From Actinomycetota bacterium (GTDB lineage: Bacteria > Actinomycetota > Actinomycetes > Nanopelagicales > Nanopelagicaceae), in the NCBI GenBank assembly GCA_009698295.1, contig WLQO01000044.1:1-8651 (forward strand): DNA of 8,651 bases, written 5' to 3'. Below, piece by piece: positions 1 to 6,253 of the stretch. The notes under the pieces are model-generated. The model was not told where the DNA came from, searched no databases, and saw nothing but the letters and a program-made list of their open reading frames with translations. Made by a program: the position numbers and the translations under genes. How positions within the stretch are numbered: position 1 is the stretch's first letter; every line of letters starts with the position of its first letter.

Positions 1-248
1 CCAACAAAAATCACTCGCTGCGATCCATAAGTATGTATAAATCGCCCTGCTAACTGTGCGCCAGCAATCGAACCGAAAGTACTCCCAATCAATACAAATC
101 CAAATGCGCCATTTGATAACCCAATAGCATCTTTAATTTCTGGGATGCGTGGCACCCAACCCATCGAGACCGTTCCTAGCAATAAGAAAGATATCCAGTT
201 TGAGTTTCGGGCGTGAGTTGCACGTTTAATCGGATCGAGAGTAGCCAT
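1..248 (-). CDS. MFS-type transporter, N-terminal part (cut by window edge)
   Basis: Reading the minus strand from the ATG at 248-246 gives 82 open codons running off the left edge. After a short basic start (MATLDPIKRATHARNSN) comes a hydrophobic segment containing FLLLGTVSMGWVPRIPEIKD, then a second hydrophobic stretch (GAFGFVLIGSTFGSIAGAQ) and a basic turn (LAGRFIHTYGSQR). This is the TM1, TM2 and loop 2-3 layout of the Major Facilitator Superfamily, and the phrase about 'PRIPEIKDAIGLSNGAFG' is typical of the YbjJ-like sugar/drug MFS branch. No in-frame start lies upstream: an ATG at 269 meets a TAG two codons later. The gene is divergent from the deacylase gene at 311. The substrate cannot be told from this fragment. 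Confidence 0.8.
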   Translation of the reverse strand, partial: MATLDPIKRATHARNSNWISFLLLGTVSMGWVPRIPEIKDAIGLSNGAFGFVLIGSTFGSIAGAQLAGRFIHTYGSQRVIFV

Positions 249-310
249 GATGAGGCAACGCTAATGCATAACTCAGAATAAATTCGAATAATCCTTAGTA
301 TCCTTCACGC
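249..310. promoter_or_regulatory. Short divergent promoter region between transporter and deacylase genes
   Basis: This 62-bp gap must carry both start regions. On the plus strand TAGTAT (296-301) lies 9 nt before the ATG at 311. On the minus strand TAGCGT (263-258) lies 9 nt before the ATG at 248. Both fit the TAnnnT form of a -10 box and would leave very short or no leaders. No Shine-Dalgarno sequence is visible for either gene. A GAATAA direct repeat (276-281 and 286-291) around an ATTCGAAT palindrome (282-289) is present but too short to weigh much. No convincing -35 box was found. Confidence 0.35.
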
Positions 311-799
311 ATGGATGGCGTGTTAGAAAAAGCGGCAGTAAAACGCTTTATTGCAGCGGCAAGCGATCTGGGAGTTCAAGGACAAGTAACTATTCTTGCC
401 GATACTGCCCGCACCGCAATTGATGCTGCCAACGGTCTTGGAATTGAAGTTGGCCAGATCGCATCATCGCTTATCTTTAAATTGCCTTCCGGCAACCCAC
501 TCTTAATTATTACAAGCGGTCGCCACCGCGTTGATACCGAGTTAGTTGCAAAGAATTTAGGAATCGCTGAACTCGGTCGCGCCGATGCGAATTACGTTAA
601 AGATGTTTCTGGATATTCAGTTGGTGGCGTGAGCCCACTGGGGTGGATTTCAAAGCCAGAAATGACTTTGATAGACCAGGCCCTTAACGATTACGCGGTT
701 GTGTGGGCCGCATCTGGTCATCCGCACGCGGTTTACCCAACCTCTTTTGCTGAGTTAGTTACTTGTACCGGAGCAACACCGATGGTTGTTGGCGACTAA
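311..799 (+). CDS. YbaK/ProX-type aminoacyl-tRNA deacylase (trans-editing domain protein)
   Basis: This 162-residue protein is a free-standing copy of the YbaK/aminoacyl-tRNA editing domain (the Pfam YbaK family), which hydrolyses mischarged tRNAs such as Cys-tRNAPro or Ala-tRNAPro in the cytoplasm. The length matches single-domain members. Visible family marks are the SSLIFKL strand with the likely catalytic Lys at residue 57, the glycine-rich loop GYSVGGVSPLG at 101-111, and the C-terminal ASGHPHAVYPTSFAEL segment (134-149) followed by TGA. Which tRNA it edits (YbaK, ProX or another branch) cannot be decided by eye. The ATG at 311 is the first start in frame that keeps the N-terminal helix, and it has no SD, so translation may be leaderless. 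Its TAA interlocks with the TAG of the convergent surface-protein gene (4-bp overlap). Confidence 0.88.
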   Translation: MDGVLEKAAVKRFIAAASDLGVQGQVTILADTARTAIDAANGLGIEVGQIASSLIFKLPSGNPLLIITSGRHRVDTELVAKNLGIAELGRADANYVKDVSGYSVGGVSPLGWISKPEMTLIDQALNDYAVVWAASGHPHAVYPTSFAELVTCTGATPMVVGD

Positions 800-3700
800 C
801 TCTTAAATCCGTCTACTCGATAACTCACTGCCACCCATTTAGCGCCAGCTGCAGCTTTGGGAGCCTTGCTTGAGGGATATACAACGACCTTCGTCGTTAA
901 AGTTTTACGTTGGGCTTTAATCAACTTACAGATCGCTGCTGCTTGGCTCGTTGCCTTTAACTTGGCCTTGGCAAGAGTTGTGTTCTTCGGATATATGTAT
1001 CCAATGCAAGTCACTGTGGCTTTTGGTTTTAAAGTGGCCACGTAACTCTTTAGATAAGTTGCGTCGTAGACACTTAGCTTCAACGAAGGGCTTATCGAAT
1101 AAAGGGTTACTTCCGGCACAATCTTCTGCGCCGCCAATTTCGCAGCAATCTCAGCATCTTCTTTCGCTTTCAACTCGGCGGCAATACGTGCATCCGATTC
1201 TGCCTTCAACTTGGCTTCACTGTCTTCCGCATCCTGTGCCGCTTTAATTTCAGCCTCAGCCTTTTCGCGCGCTGCTTGTAGATCTTTTGCAGCCAGTTCT
1301 TGCGCAGCTTTTAGTTTGGATGCATCTTCTGCAGCAGAGTTATCAATAGCAGGCGCGGCAATAATTGAGGGTGGAACAGGTGCTGGTGGTGCTGGTACCT
1401 CTACAGGATTTGCGATAACAATTTCTGGATCTTCGCGCAGTTCGATTACGACGAATCCATCTTGCGTAGCCGTTGTAAGAATTGTTGATGTATCCCCCGC
1501 AATTGAATAAACCTTGGCACCACGTTTAATACTTGGATTTGTAATTTTCAAGCGAATAGCGCTCTTGGTTGGATCAACAACGGGAACTGTTTCATCAGGA
1601 GCTTTCCATGCCACAACCACTGAAAGTAAGAGATTGGATACACCGGCTAGCTGGCTCGCCGCGTATGCGGTACTTCCTTGTAGGTAAGCAGTAATGACTG
1701 TATTTACCGGTAACGAATCCGCAAAGTAATCAATTTCAGCTTTAGTGCCAGATCTAGTGGCTGAAATACCACCATCATTTCCGCTTGTGGCGATGATGGT
1801 TCCAAACGATGTTGGACTTGAAAGTCCGACTAGTGAAGCTTGCGTCCACTGCGCATGAACAGTTGCGGTATCCGTTGGAGTGTAATTGGCTCCGGTTATC
1901 CCAAGAAGGCTTCCACCAGTCTTATCGGTGTACCAACCATTGAATTTATATCCAGCACGAGTGGCACTTTGCAGTTGAATTGGAGAATTCCCGACAGTAA
2001 ATGTCTCACTCGCCGTTAGCGCCGTTCCGCTCTCGCCAACGTAAGTAATGGTGTAAATCTTTGGAGTCCACAGGCTATAGAGGGTCTTTGGACCAACTAC
2101 GGTCCAAGTTGCAATTGAGGATGCGGTGACCGTCTCGGCCCAACCGGCAAAGGTGTACTGGCTCTTTGAAACTGTAGGCGCCAAGGCAAGAGCATTTTCA
2201 TTGTAATTAACGCTTACCGTTGTTCCTCCACTACCGCCGTTCGCGTTAAAAGTGATTGCATGAGCATCGATGGCAAAACTTGCTGTCTTGGTAATTGAAC
2301 CGGTTAGCGCAGCATCTAAACGGGTCGCGGTCAGCACACCATCGCTCCAAGAAATAAAATGATAGTTGGCACTTGGGGTTGCCGTCACCGATGTTGTGCT
2401 TTCTCCATGATTTATAGTCTGAATAGAAGTTCCAGAAATAGTTCCATTTTCACCCGAGTTGTAAGTAGCCGTATAAGTGTCTATCGCAAATGTTGCAGTT
2501 AGTGAAGTCGTTGTTTCCACTGAAGAGATTGTCCGAGGGTTCACTGTCGATGCATCACTCCAGTAAACAAAGTGATAGTTAGGATCGGGCGCCGCAGTAA
2601 CTTGAGATGAGCTAGAACCATGATCTATGTTCTGAGTTGTTTCGCCGGCAATATCACCGTGGGCGCCAGCCAAAAAATTGACCGTATAATTATTAAGAGT
2701 CCATTGCGCCGTCAAAGTCACATCGGTATTTGTGACTGTGTAAGTCGCTCCAGGCAAATATTCAACGTTGCCCGCATCTTTCCACTTAGAAAATGTGTAA
2801 CCAGTTTTAGATATTGAAGATCCACTAGCCACCGTAAAAGTATCATTTGGCGCAAGACTTACTTGAGTTGGCGCTGTTCCTGAAGAACCAACGCCGCCTG
2901 CGTACGACACGGCAAACTTTGAGAAGTATGTAAATGCTCCAATACTTGTAGCAGAACCTCCGGCATTACTTAAACTGACATTCTTCGCCCCATCCGAACC
3001 CCCACGTGTAGTAACCAAAATCGCAGTTGAAGAATTAGTAATGATGGTTGCTGTTTCATCGCCTATGTAAACGATTGTGGTTGAGTCTAGGTGTGTACCT
3101 GAAATTGTTGTTGAAGTTCCACCGGACCCAAGGCCAGACGAGACAGAGAGAGCTGCAATCGTAGGAACCCCCACGTAGGTAAATGCCAAGGTCTGAGTAG
3201 CCGTACCTCCTGAGGTTGTTACAACAACATCTTTCGCTCCAAGAGTTCCCGCTGGAGTTGTTACCGCAAGTGAAGTAGATGTGTTTGAGATTATCGCCGC
3301 AGCTGCACCTCCAACTGTCACCGACGTCGCCGTGTCAAGATTTGATCCGGTAATAACGGTTGTGTTTCCACCTACCAAAAGTCCTCTAGTAACTGACAAT
3401 GAAGAAATGCTCGGTGATGGCACCAAAACGTAGGTGAAACCATTCGCGACAGTAGCGCTTCCCGAAGGACTAGTCACAACAACAGATATCGATCCCCTGC
3501 TTCCAGAAGGTGTTCTCACCTGAATTGAAGTTGAACTACTAATAATCAAGTCAGTTCCAGGTACTCCCCCGAAAGTTACTTCTGTAACTCGCGACAAACT
3601 TGTGCCTGAAATTGTAACCAAGGAATTGCCTAATGTGCCGCCCGATTCGGGCGAGATGGTTGAAATAGTTGGAGGGAGGTAGAAAGGAAAGGGACTGTCA

Positions 3701-5097
3701 GAATTACTCGAAGGAGTGCCAGAACGAGTTGCTACAAACAAATTTGGCGAAGAATCATTTAAGTAACTTCCATTCTGGGGTGTGCCAAGTAGTAATTGCG
3801 TATCGGCCTCTACCGAAAGCGAGCTGCTCGATGGCGTGAAAGCGCTTGTGTATTTGGCTCTTCCTTTTGTAATTGAAAGGTTGCTGAGGTTTCCATTGAA
3901 TTTGAGTCCATTTCCACCTGAACCAATAAATATTCTTTGATTCGTCAAATTAGTAGTGTCATTCAATCTCGTAGCAGCGACTAACCCATTTACAAAAATC
4001 CGAATTGTTCCGGAACTTCTAGTAAGTGCTACGTGGGTCCAACTGCCCGCGGTTACTCCAATGCTGGATTCCGCTTGCATCCCATTCGTGTAATACATTG
4101 GTTTCAAGTTCTTATAGTTGAATCCGAAGTAGAAGCCTGTTGTATCGCCGCCCGCCAAAGGATTCGCCCTTGAATCGAAGAAGGCTTGATAGTCCGCCCC
4201 GACGCCGTTCGTCTTGACCCAGCATTCCCAAGTAAAATCTCCAGTTCCCATAGACGTGTTTGCATTACCGGCGACCGTTAGCCATTGATCACTTCCGTTG
4301 AATGAGATGCTTCCCAACTTGTATGGGCTGTCCGTACTACTTACAGGATTATTAATCTTTGTCAGTCTGATTGCGCTGATAGACGAATCATCCAAAAAGT
4401 TTACGCCCTGATTTGTATTCAGCAATAGTTTTGTACTTGCAGTTAATGTTAATGGTGAAGAAGGTGGATTGAAGTTGGTCGTGTAATTTGCAACACCTTT
4501 TATTACCCTCACATCTGTAAGATTTCCACTACCATCAGGGATGCCAGCTCCATAGTGATCTCTCATTACAGATAACGACATTTCTGAACCAAAATTTACA
4601 TTAGCCGAAATTGATTTAGTTCCCTTGTTAATTCCATTTACCCAAAAAGTGATATTTGTACCACTTCGGGTTAATGCAAAGTGATTCCAAGTATTAAGTA
4701 CAGATGCCAGAGATATATCGCTCGTTATACCCCCACCTAATCCACCTCCATCAGCGTAGAACATTAAGTTTGAATTTCCGATACTCGATCCAAGAATCAT
4801 TCTTGTTACTTCGGTAGATGAGGAAGTTTGGCTACGCCAGAAATCCAGGACATCACTTCTAGTACTGACTTTGGGTTTCCACCAATATTCAAGTGTGAAA
4901 TCTCCCGTGCCGAAACCAATATCAGCAGTTGGGGTGTCGTATTTCAGCGCGTCAGATCCGGGAGTAGTAAAAGCAATACTCCCAGGATCACCATCGGCAG
5001 CCCTGGCAGATGGAATATAAAAAATTGAGAGACTACTAAACAAGAGACCACAAATAATTGAAAATATGAGCCTTTGAGAACTAGTCCGACTCTCCAT
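796..5097 (-). CDS. Giant secreted multidomain surface protein (LamG, IPT/TIG, InlB-type repeats, OmpA-like C-terminus)
   Basis: From the ATG at 5097 the product has about 1433 residues. Residues 1-33 form a signal peptide: basic MESRTSSQR, a hydrophobic core, then SARA before ADGD. Two LamG/concanavalin-like domains follow (about 40-235 and 261-448), each with a GTGDFT...W motif and an ALTRS...VNG strand. Next are three IPT/TIG domains (476-556, 561-641, 645-724) and five InlB/Listeria-Bacteroides-type repeats (729-1085) with YxFxxW and Ax(W/F) ends. An unassigned segment (1090-1230), a Pro-rich linker (1231-1255), an Ala/Lys/Glu helix (1256-1325) and a degenerate OmpA-like domain (1330-1433) complete it. 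There is no LPXTG motif and no C-terminal membrane anchor. The protein is probably an adhesin or glycan-binding surface protein (inference from domains). The start at 5097 has a GGAG SD and a proper signal peptide. An in-frame ATG at 5178 would add 27 unlikely residues. Confidence 0.88.
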   Translation of the reverse strand: MESRTSSQRLIFSIICGLLFSSLSIFYIPSARAADGDPGSIAFTTPGSDALKYDTPTADIGFGTGDFTLEYWWKPKVSTRSDVLDFWRSQTSSSTEVTRMILGSSIGNSNLMFYADGGGLGGGITSDISLASVLNTWNHFALTRSGTNITFWVNGINKGTKSISANVNFGSEMSLSVMRDHYGAGIPDGSGNLTDVRVIKGVANYTTNFNPPSSPLTLTASTKLLLNTNQGVNFLDDSSISAIRLTKINNPVSSTDSPYKLGSISFNGSDQWLTVAGNANTSMGTGDFTWECWVKTNGVGADYQAFFDSRANPLAGGDTTGFYFGFNYKNLKPMYYTNGMQAESSIGVTAGSWTHVALTRSSGTIRIFVNGLVAATRLNDTTNLTNQRIFIGSGGNGLKFNGNLSNLSITKGRAKYTSAFTPSSSSLSVEADTQLLLGTPQNGSYLNDSSPNLFVATRSGTPSSNSDSPFPFYLPPTISTISPESGGTLGNSLVTISGTSLSRVTEVTFGGVPGTDLIISSSTSIQVRTPSGSRGSISVVVTSPSGSATVANGFTYVLVPSPSISSLSVTRGLLVGGNTTVITGSNLDTATSVTVGGAAAAIISNTSTSLAVTTPAGTLGAKDVVVTTSGGTATQTLAFTYVGVPTIAALSVSSGLGSGGTSTTISGTHLDSTTIVYIGDETATIITNSSTAILVTTRGGSDGAKNVSLSNAGGSATSIGAFTYFSKFAVSYAGGVGSSGTAPTQVSLAPNDTFTVASGSSISKTGYTFSKWKDAGNVEYLPGATYTVTNTDVTLTAQWTLNNYTVNFLAGAHGDIAGETTQNIDHGSSSSQVTAAPDPNYHFVYWSDASTVNPRTISSVETTTSLTATFAIDTYTATYNSGENGTISGTSIQTINHGESTTSVTATPSANYHFISWSDGVLTATRLDAALTGSITKTASFAIDAHAITFNANGGSGGTTVSVNYNENALALAPTVSKSQYTFAGWAETVTASSIATWTVVGPKTLYSLWTPKIYTITYVGESGTALTASETFTVGNSPIQLQSATRAGYKFNGWYTDKTGGSLLGITGANYTPTDTATVHAQWTQASLVGLSSPTSFGTIIATSGNDGGISATRSGTKAEIDYFADSLPVNTVITAYLQGSTAYAASQLAGVSNLLLSVVVAWKAPDETVPVVDPTKSAIRLKITNPSIKRGAKVYSIAGDTSTILTTATQDGFVVIELREDPEIVIANPVEVPAPPAPVPPSIIAAPAIDNSAAEDASKLKAAQELAAKDLQAAREKAEAEIKAAQDAEDSEAKLKAESDARIAAELKAKEDAEIAAKLAAQKIVPEVTLYSISPSLKLSVYDATYLKSYVATLKPKATVTCIGYIYPKNTTLAKAKLKATSQAAAICKLIKAQRKTLTTKVVVYPSSKAPKAAAGAKWVAVSYRVDGFKS
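799..1110 (-). other. Degenerate OmpA-like C-terminal domain of the surface protein
   Basis: The last ~104 residues show a strand pattern LYSISPSLKLSV, then a helix, then VTCIGYIYP, a Lys-rich helix ending in AAAICKLIKAQ, then TKVVVYPS and WVAVSYRV. This order matches the OmpA/MotB peptidoglycan-binding fold. The usual Asp after GYT and the Arg of the LSxxRA helix are both absent, and two Cys flank the helix and could pair. The domain is very Lys-rich. Wall binding is possible but not supported by the standard ligand residues. Confidence 0.5.
1123..1332 (-). other. Ala/Lys/Glu-rich helical stalk segment
   Basis: About 70 residues, from EDASKLKAAQELAAKD to AKLAAQK, consist almost only of Ala, Lys, Glu, Asp, Leu, Gln and Ile. 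No Pro or Gly breaks the run, and hydrophobic residues recur every three to four positions. This suggests a long charged helix or coiled coil of about 10 nm. It lies between a Pro-rich linker and the C-terminal domain and resembles the periplasmic helix of TolA-type or wall-spanning proteins. The helix call is by eye. Confidence 0.65.
1843..2913 (-). repeat. Five InlB/Listeria-Bacteroides-type repeats
   Basis: Five units of about 70 residues follow one another. Each opens with a Y-T-V/I-hydrophobic strand (YTVNFLAG, YTATYNSG, HAITFNANGG, YTITYVG), carries a Y.F..W core (GYTFSKWK, NYHFVYWSD, NYHFISWSD, QYTFAGWAE, GYKFNGWYT) and closes with a TAQW, TATFA, TASFA, YSLWT or HAQWT end. Units 1, 4 and 5 look like the classical InlB B-repeat, while units 2 and 3 (with GxIxG and HG) look like the divergent InlB form. 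They are typical of secreted adhesins and stalks. Confidence 0.8.
2926..3672 (-). repeat. Three tandem IPT/TIG immunoglobulin-like domains
   Basis: Each unit of about 80 residues begins with a P(S/T)I...L/I...S...G phrase, continues with GGT/N-STTISGT-L or similar, has a V.(V/I)GG central strand and ends with GxxxFTYV/F. The first starts PTISTISPESGGTLGNS, the second PSISSLSVTRGLLVGG and the third PTIAALSVSSGLGSGG. Such Ig-like domains usually act as rigid spacers or binding modules in extracellular proteins. The DNA copies have diverged and are not identical. Confidence 0.82.
3754..4980 (-). repeat. Two tandem LamG-like (concanavalin-fold) domains within the surface protein
   Basis: Two diverged copies of one domain of about 190 residues lie head to tail. 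Matching parts are FGTGDFTLEYWWK versus MGTGDFTWECWVK, WNHFALTRSG...FWVNG versus WTHVALTRSSG...FVNG, and a closing LLLNTNQ...LDDSS versus LLLGTPQ...LNDSS. This is the Laminin_G_3 type of jelly-roll domain, which in other secreted proteins often binds sugars or calcium. The second copy carries a lone Cys in WECW. The ligand is unknown. Confidence 0.8.
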
Positions 5098-5102
5098 GGC
5101 GT

Positions 5103-5106
5103 CTCC
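5103..5106 (-). promoter_or_regulatory. Shine-Dalgarno site that sets the surface-protein start
   Basis: The minus strand reads GGAG here, 5 nt before the ATG at 5097. The ATG at 5178 has no comparable site, and only the start at 5097 places a signal peptide at the true N-terminus. This therefore decides the start. Confidence 0.65.
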
Positions 5107-5134
5107 AGACGGGTGAATATGGGTTAATGAATAT

Positions 5135-5149
5135 AAGAATACTATTCTT
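5135..5149. promoter_or_regulatory. Perfect 15-bp palindrome, candidate operator over the surface-gene -10
   Basis: The sequence AAGAATACTATTCTT is two perfect 7-nt arms around one central C, and symmetry continues with one mismatch to 5131-5153. Its centre reads TAGTAT on the minus strand (5144-5139), a TAnnnT -10 box. That box would start transcription near 5132 and leave a leader of about 35 nt with the GGAG site. A repressor bound here would block that promoter. The divergent TetR regulator is the nearest candidate binder (inference). Confidence 0.5.
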
Positions 5150-5175
5150 TTATAGGGATAGCACTCTTTTATAGG
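5146..5175. repeat. 11-bp direct repeat, 19-bp period
   Basis: TCTTTTATAGG occurs exactly at 5146-5156 and again at 5165-5175. The spacing of 19 bp is close to two helical turns, so both copies would face the same side of the DNA. The first copy overlaps the right arm of the palindrome at 5135-5149. The copies lie just upstream of the surface-gene -10, where an activator or a second repressor dimer could bind. Confidence 0.5.
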
Positions 5176-5206
5176 CAAATCCTTCTAATTGCCCCCATAC
5201 CCCATC

Positions 5207-5212
5207 TAGACT
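5207..5212 (+). promoter_or_regulatory. -10 box of a probable leaderless TetR-gene promoter
   Basis: TAGACT ends 6 nt before the ATG at 5219, so transcription would begin at or next to the start codon. No SD is present. The stretch TAGACTTGCCCCATG closely matches CAGACTTAGCCCATG at 8484-8498, which supports a shared promoter form. No clear -35 was found. Confidence 0.45.
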
Positions 5213-5218
5213 TGCCCC

Positions 5219-5866
5219 ATGCCCGGCAAAGCCAAGAAGACCGTCCCGCCAGATCAGGGACGCAAGGCTGCTTATGTAATGCGCAATCGCGCCGCGCTTT
5301 TGCACTCGACCCAAGAGGTTTTGGCGGTCAAGGGTCAGGCGGCGACGATCGAAGATATCGCCGAGCACGCTCAGATCGCGGTCAGCACCGTCTACAAACA
5401 CTTCAAAGATAAGGATGCCCTTATCTCAGCCACCATCCTTAACGCTTTTGCTGAATGGGAAGCTTGGGCCGAATCTTTCGCAATGCAATCAAAGGATCCC
5501 CTTGAGCAGTTAGTTATGCCGATGAGGTTATTTGTAAGACTCAATAAGACCCATCCGCATCATGCGCAGACTCTGGTCAATTACTTTGCGGTGGTTGCGA
5601 GAATCGTTCCGCAGTTGCAGGTAAAACTTATTGGCCATGTAACCGCGCTGAATAAAGCAAAACTTTTAAAGCTGGATGACCCGGCTGCCGCCGCTCGCCA
5701 TTTCCATGCGGTGATCACTTTTGCGGTGATCGATCAAGTTACTAATACAAAGGCGACCGAGAAAGATGCAGATGAATCAATTCGTGCAGCGTTGGCTCTA
5801 TTTGGAATCCCAGATAATCTTGCGAAGAAGTTGGCCTTTGCGCCACTTCCGAAATTAAATAAGTAA
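5219..5866 (+). CDS. TetR/AcrR-family transcriptional regulator
   Basis: This 215-residue protein has a TetR-type N-terminal DNA-binding domain at about residues 21-66: a first helix (RNRAALLHSTQEVLAVKG), then TIEDIAEHAQIAVSTVYKHF, the family's helix-turn-helix ending in the typical YxHFxxKDAL. The mostly helical C-terminal half would bind an unknown ligand and form the dimer. Length is normal for the family. A basic tail of about 20 residues precedes the first helix. The gene is divergent from the surface-protein gene, with a palindrome between them, and its end overlaps that of arsC by 12 bp on the opposite strand. Its targets are probably itself and the surface gene (inference). It is not an ArsR/SmtB protein, so a role in arsenic sensing is not suggested by family. 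Confidence 0.9.
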   Translation: MPGKAKKTVPPDQGRKAAYVMRNRAALLHSTQEVLAVKGQAATIEDIAEHAQIAVSTVYKHFKDKDALISATILNAFAEWEAWAESFAMQSKDPLEQLVMPMRLFVRLNKTHPHHAQTLVNYFAVVARIVPQLQVKLIGHVTALNKAKLLKLDDPAAAARHFHAVITFAVIDQVTNTKATEKDADESIRAALALFGIPDNLAKKLAFAPLPKLNK

Positions 5867-6253
5867 CTCCGCCAGTAACGTTTCAACCCGCGACTTAATC
5901 TCATCGCGGATTACGCGAACAGATTCAATTCCCTGTCCGGCGGGATCATCTAAAACCCAATCTTCGTAACGCTTTCCAGGATAGAACGGGCAGGCATCGC
6001 CACAACCCATTGTGATTACTGCATCCGATGCTTGTACTGCCTCTGGCGTCAAAATCTTTGGCGTGTTATTTGCAATATCAATTCCTACCTCGGCCATTGC
6101 CTCAACTGCAATTGGGTTAATGGAATCTTTTGGGGCAGAGCCTGCCGACAGTACTTCTACGCGGCCTTGTCCGAGTTCGCGCATAAAGCCAGCGGCCATT
6201 TGGGAGCGACCAGCGTTATGTACACAAACAAATAGAACAGATGGTTTGCTCAT
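5855..6253 (-). CDS. arsC: Arsenate reductase, low-molecular-weight phosphatase type
   Basis: This 132-residue cytoplasmic enzyme reduces arsenate to arsenite. The phosphatase-like P-loop CVHNAGRSQ (residues 10-18) holds the nucleophile Cys10 and Arg16. The acid region LDDPAG (101-106) supplies the conserved Asp-Pro. TMGCGDACPFYPG (81-93) carries Cys84 and Cys88. This last segment and the IRDEIKSRVETLLAEL tail look like actinobacterial ArsC proteins that use mycothiol, although the thioredoxin-linked type has related cysteines and cannot be excluded by eye. The ATG overlaps the stop of the aquaporin gene as ATGA, so the two are translationally coupled. Its 3' end overlaps the convergent TetR gene by 12 bp, leaving no room for a terminator between them. 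Confidence 0.92.
   Translation of the reverse strand: MSKPSVLFVCVHNAGRSQMAAGFMRELGQGRVEVLSAGSAPKDSINPIAVEAMAEVGIDIANNTPKILTPEAVQASDAVITMGCGDACPFYPGKRYEDWVLDDPAGQGIESVRVIRDEIKSRVETLLAELLI

Noticed and set aside
951..1510. Plus-strand open frames of about 100 residues opposite the end of the surface gene
   Set aside because: They lie opposite the Ala/Lys/Glu-rich coding part, give Ser/Ala-rich low-complexity or unstructured products and match no family. They are shadows of the minus-strand gene.
5101..5110. Short palindrome GTCTCCAGAC
   Set aside because: The arms are only 4 nt and the sequence is explained by the Shine-Dalgarno site of the surface gene.
5098..5178. Extension of the surface-protein gene to the in-frame ATG at 5178
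   Set aside because: The added 27 residues would place the signal peptide internally and would cover the palindrome and likely -10 box. The ATG at 5097 has its own GGAG site.
5150..5412. Open frames on both strands overlapping the 5' part of the TetR gene
   Set aside because: The TetR frame has a clear helix-turn-helix. The others show no domain and no start signal.
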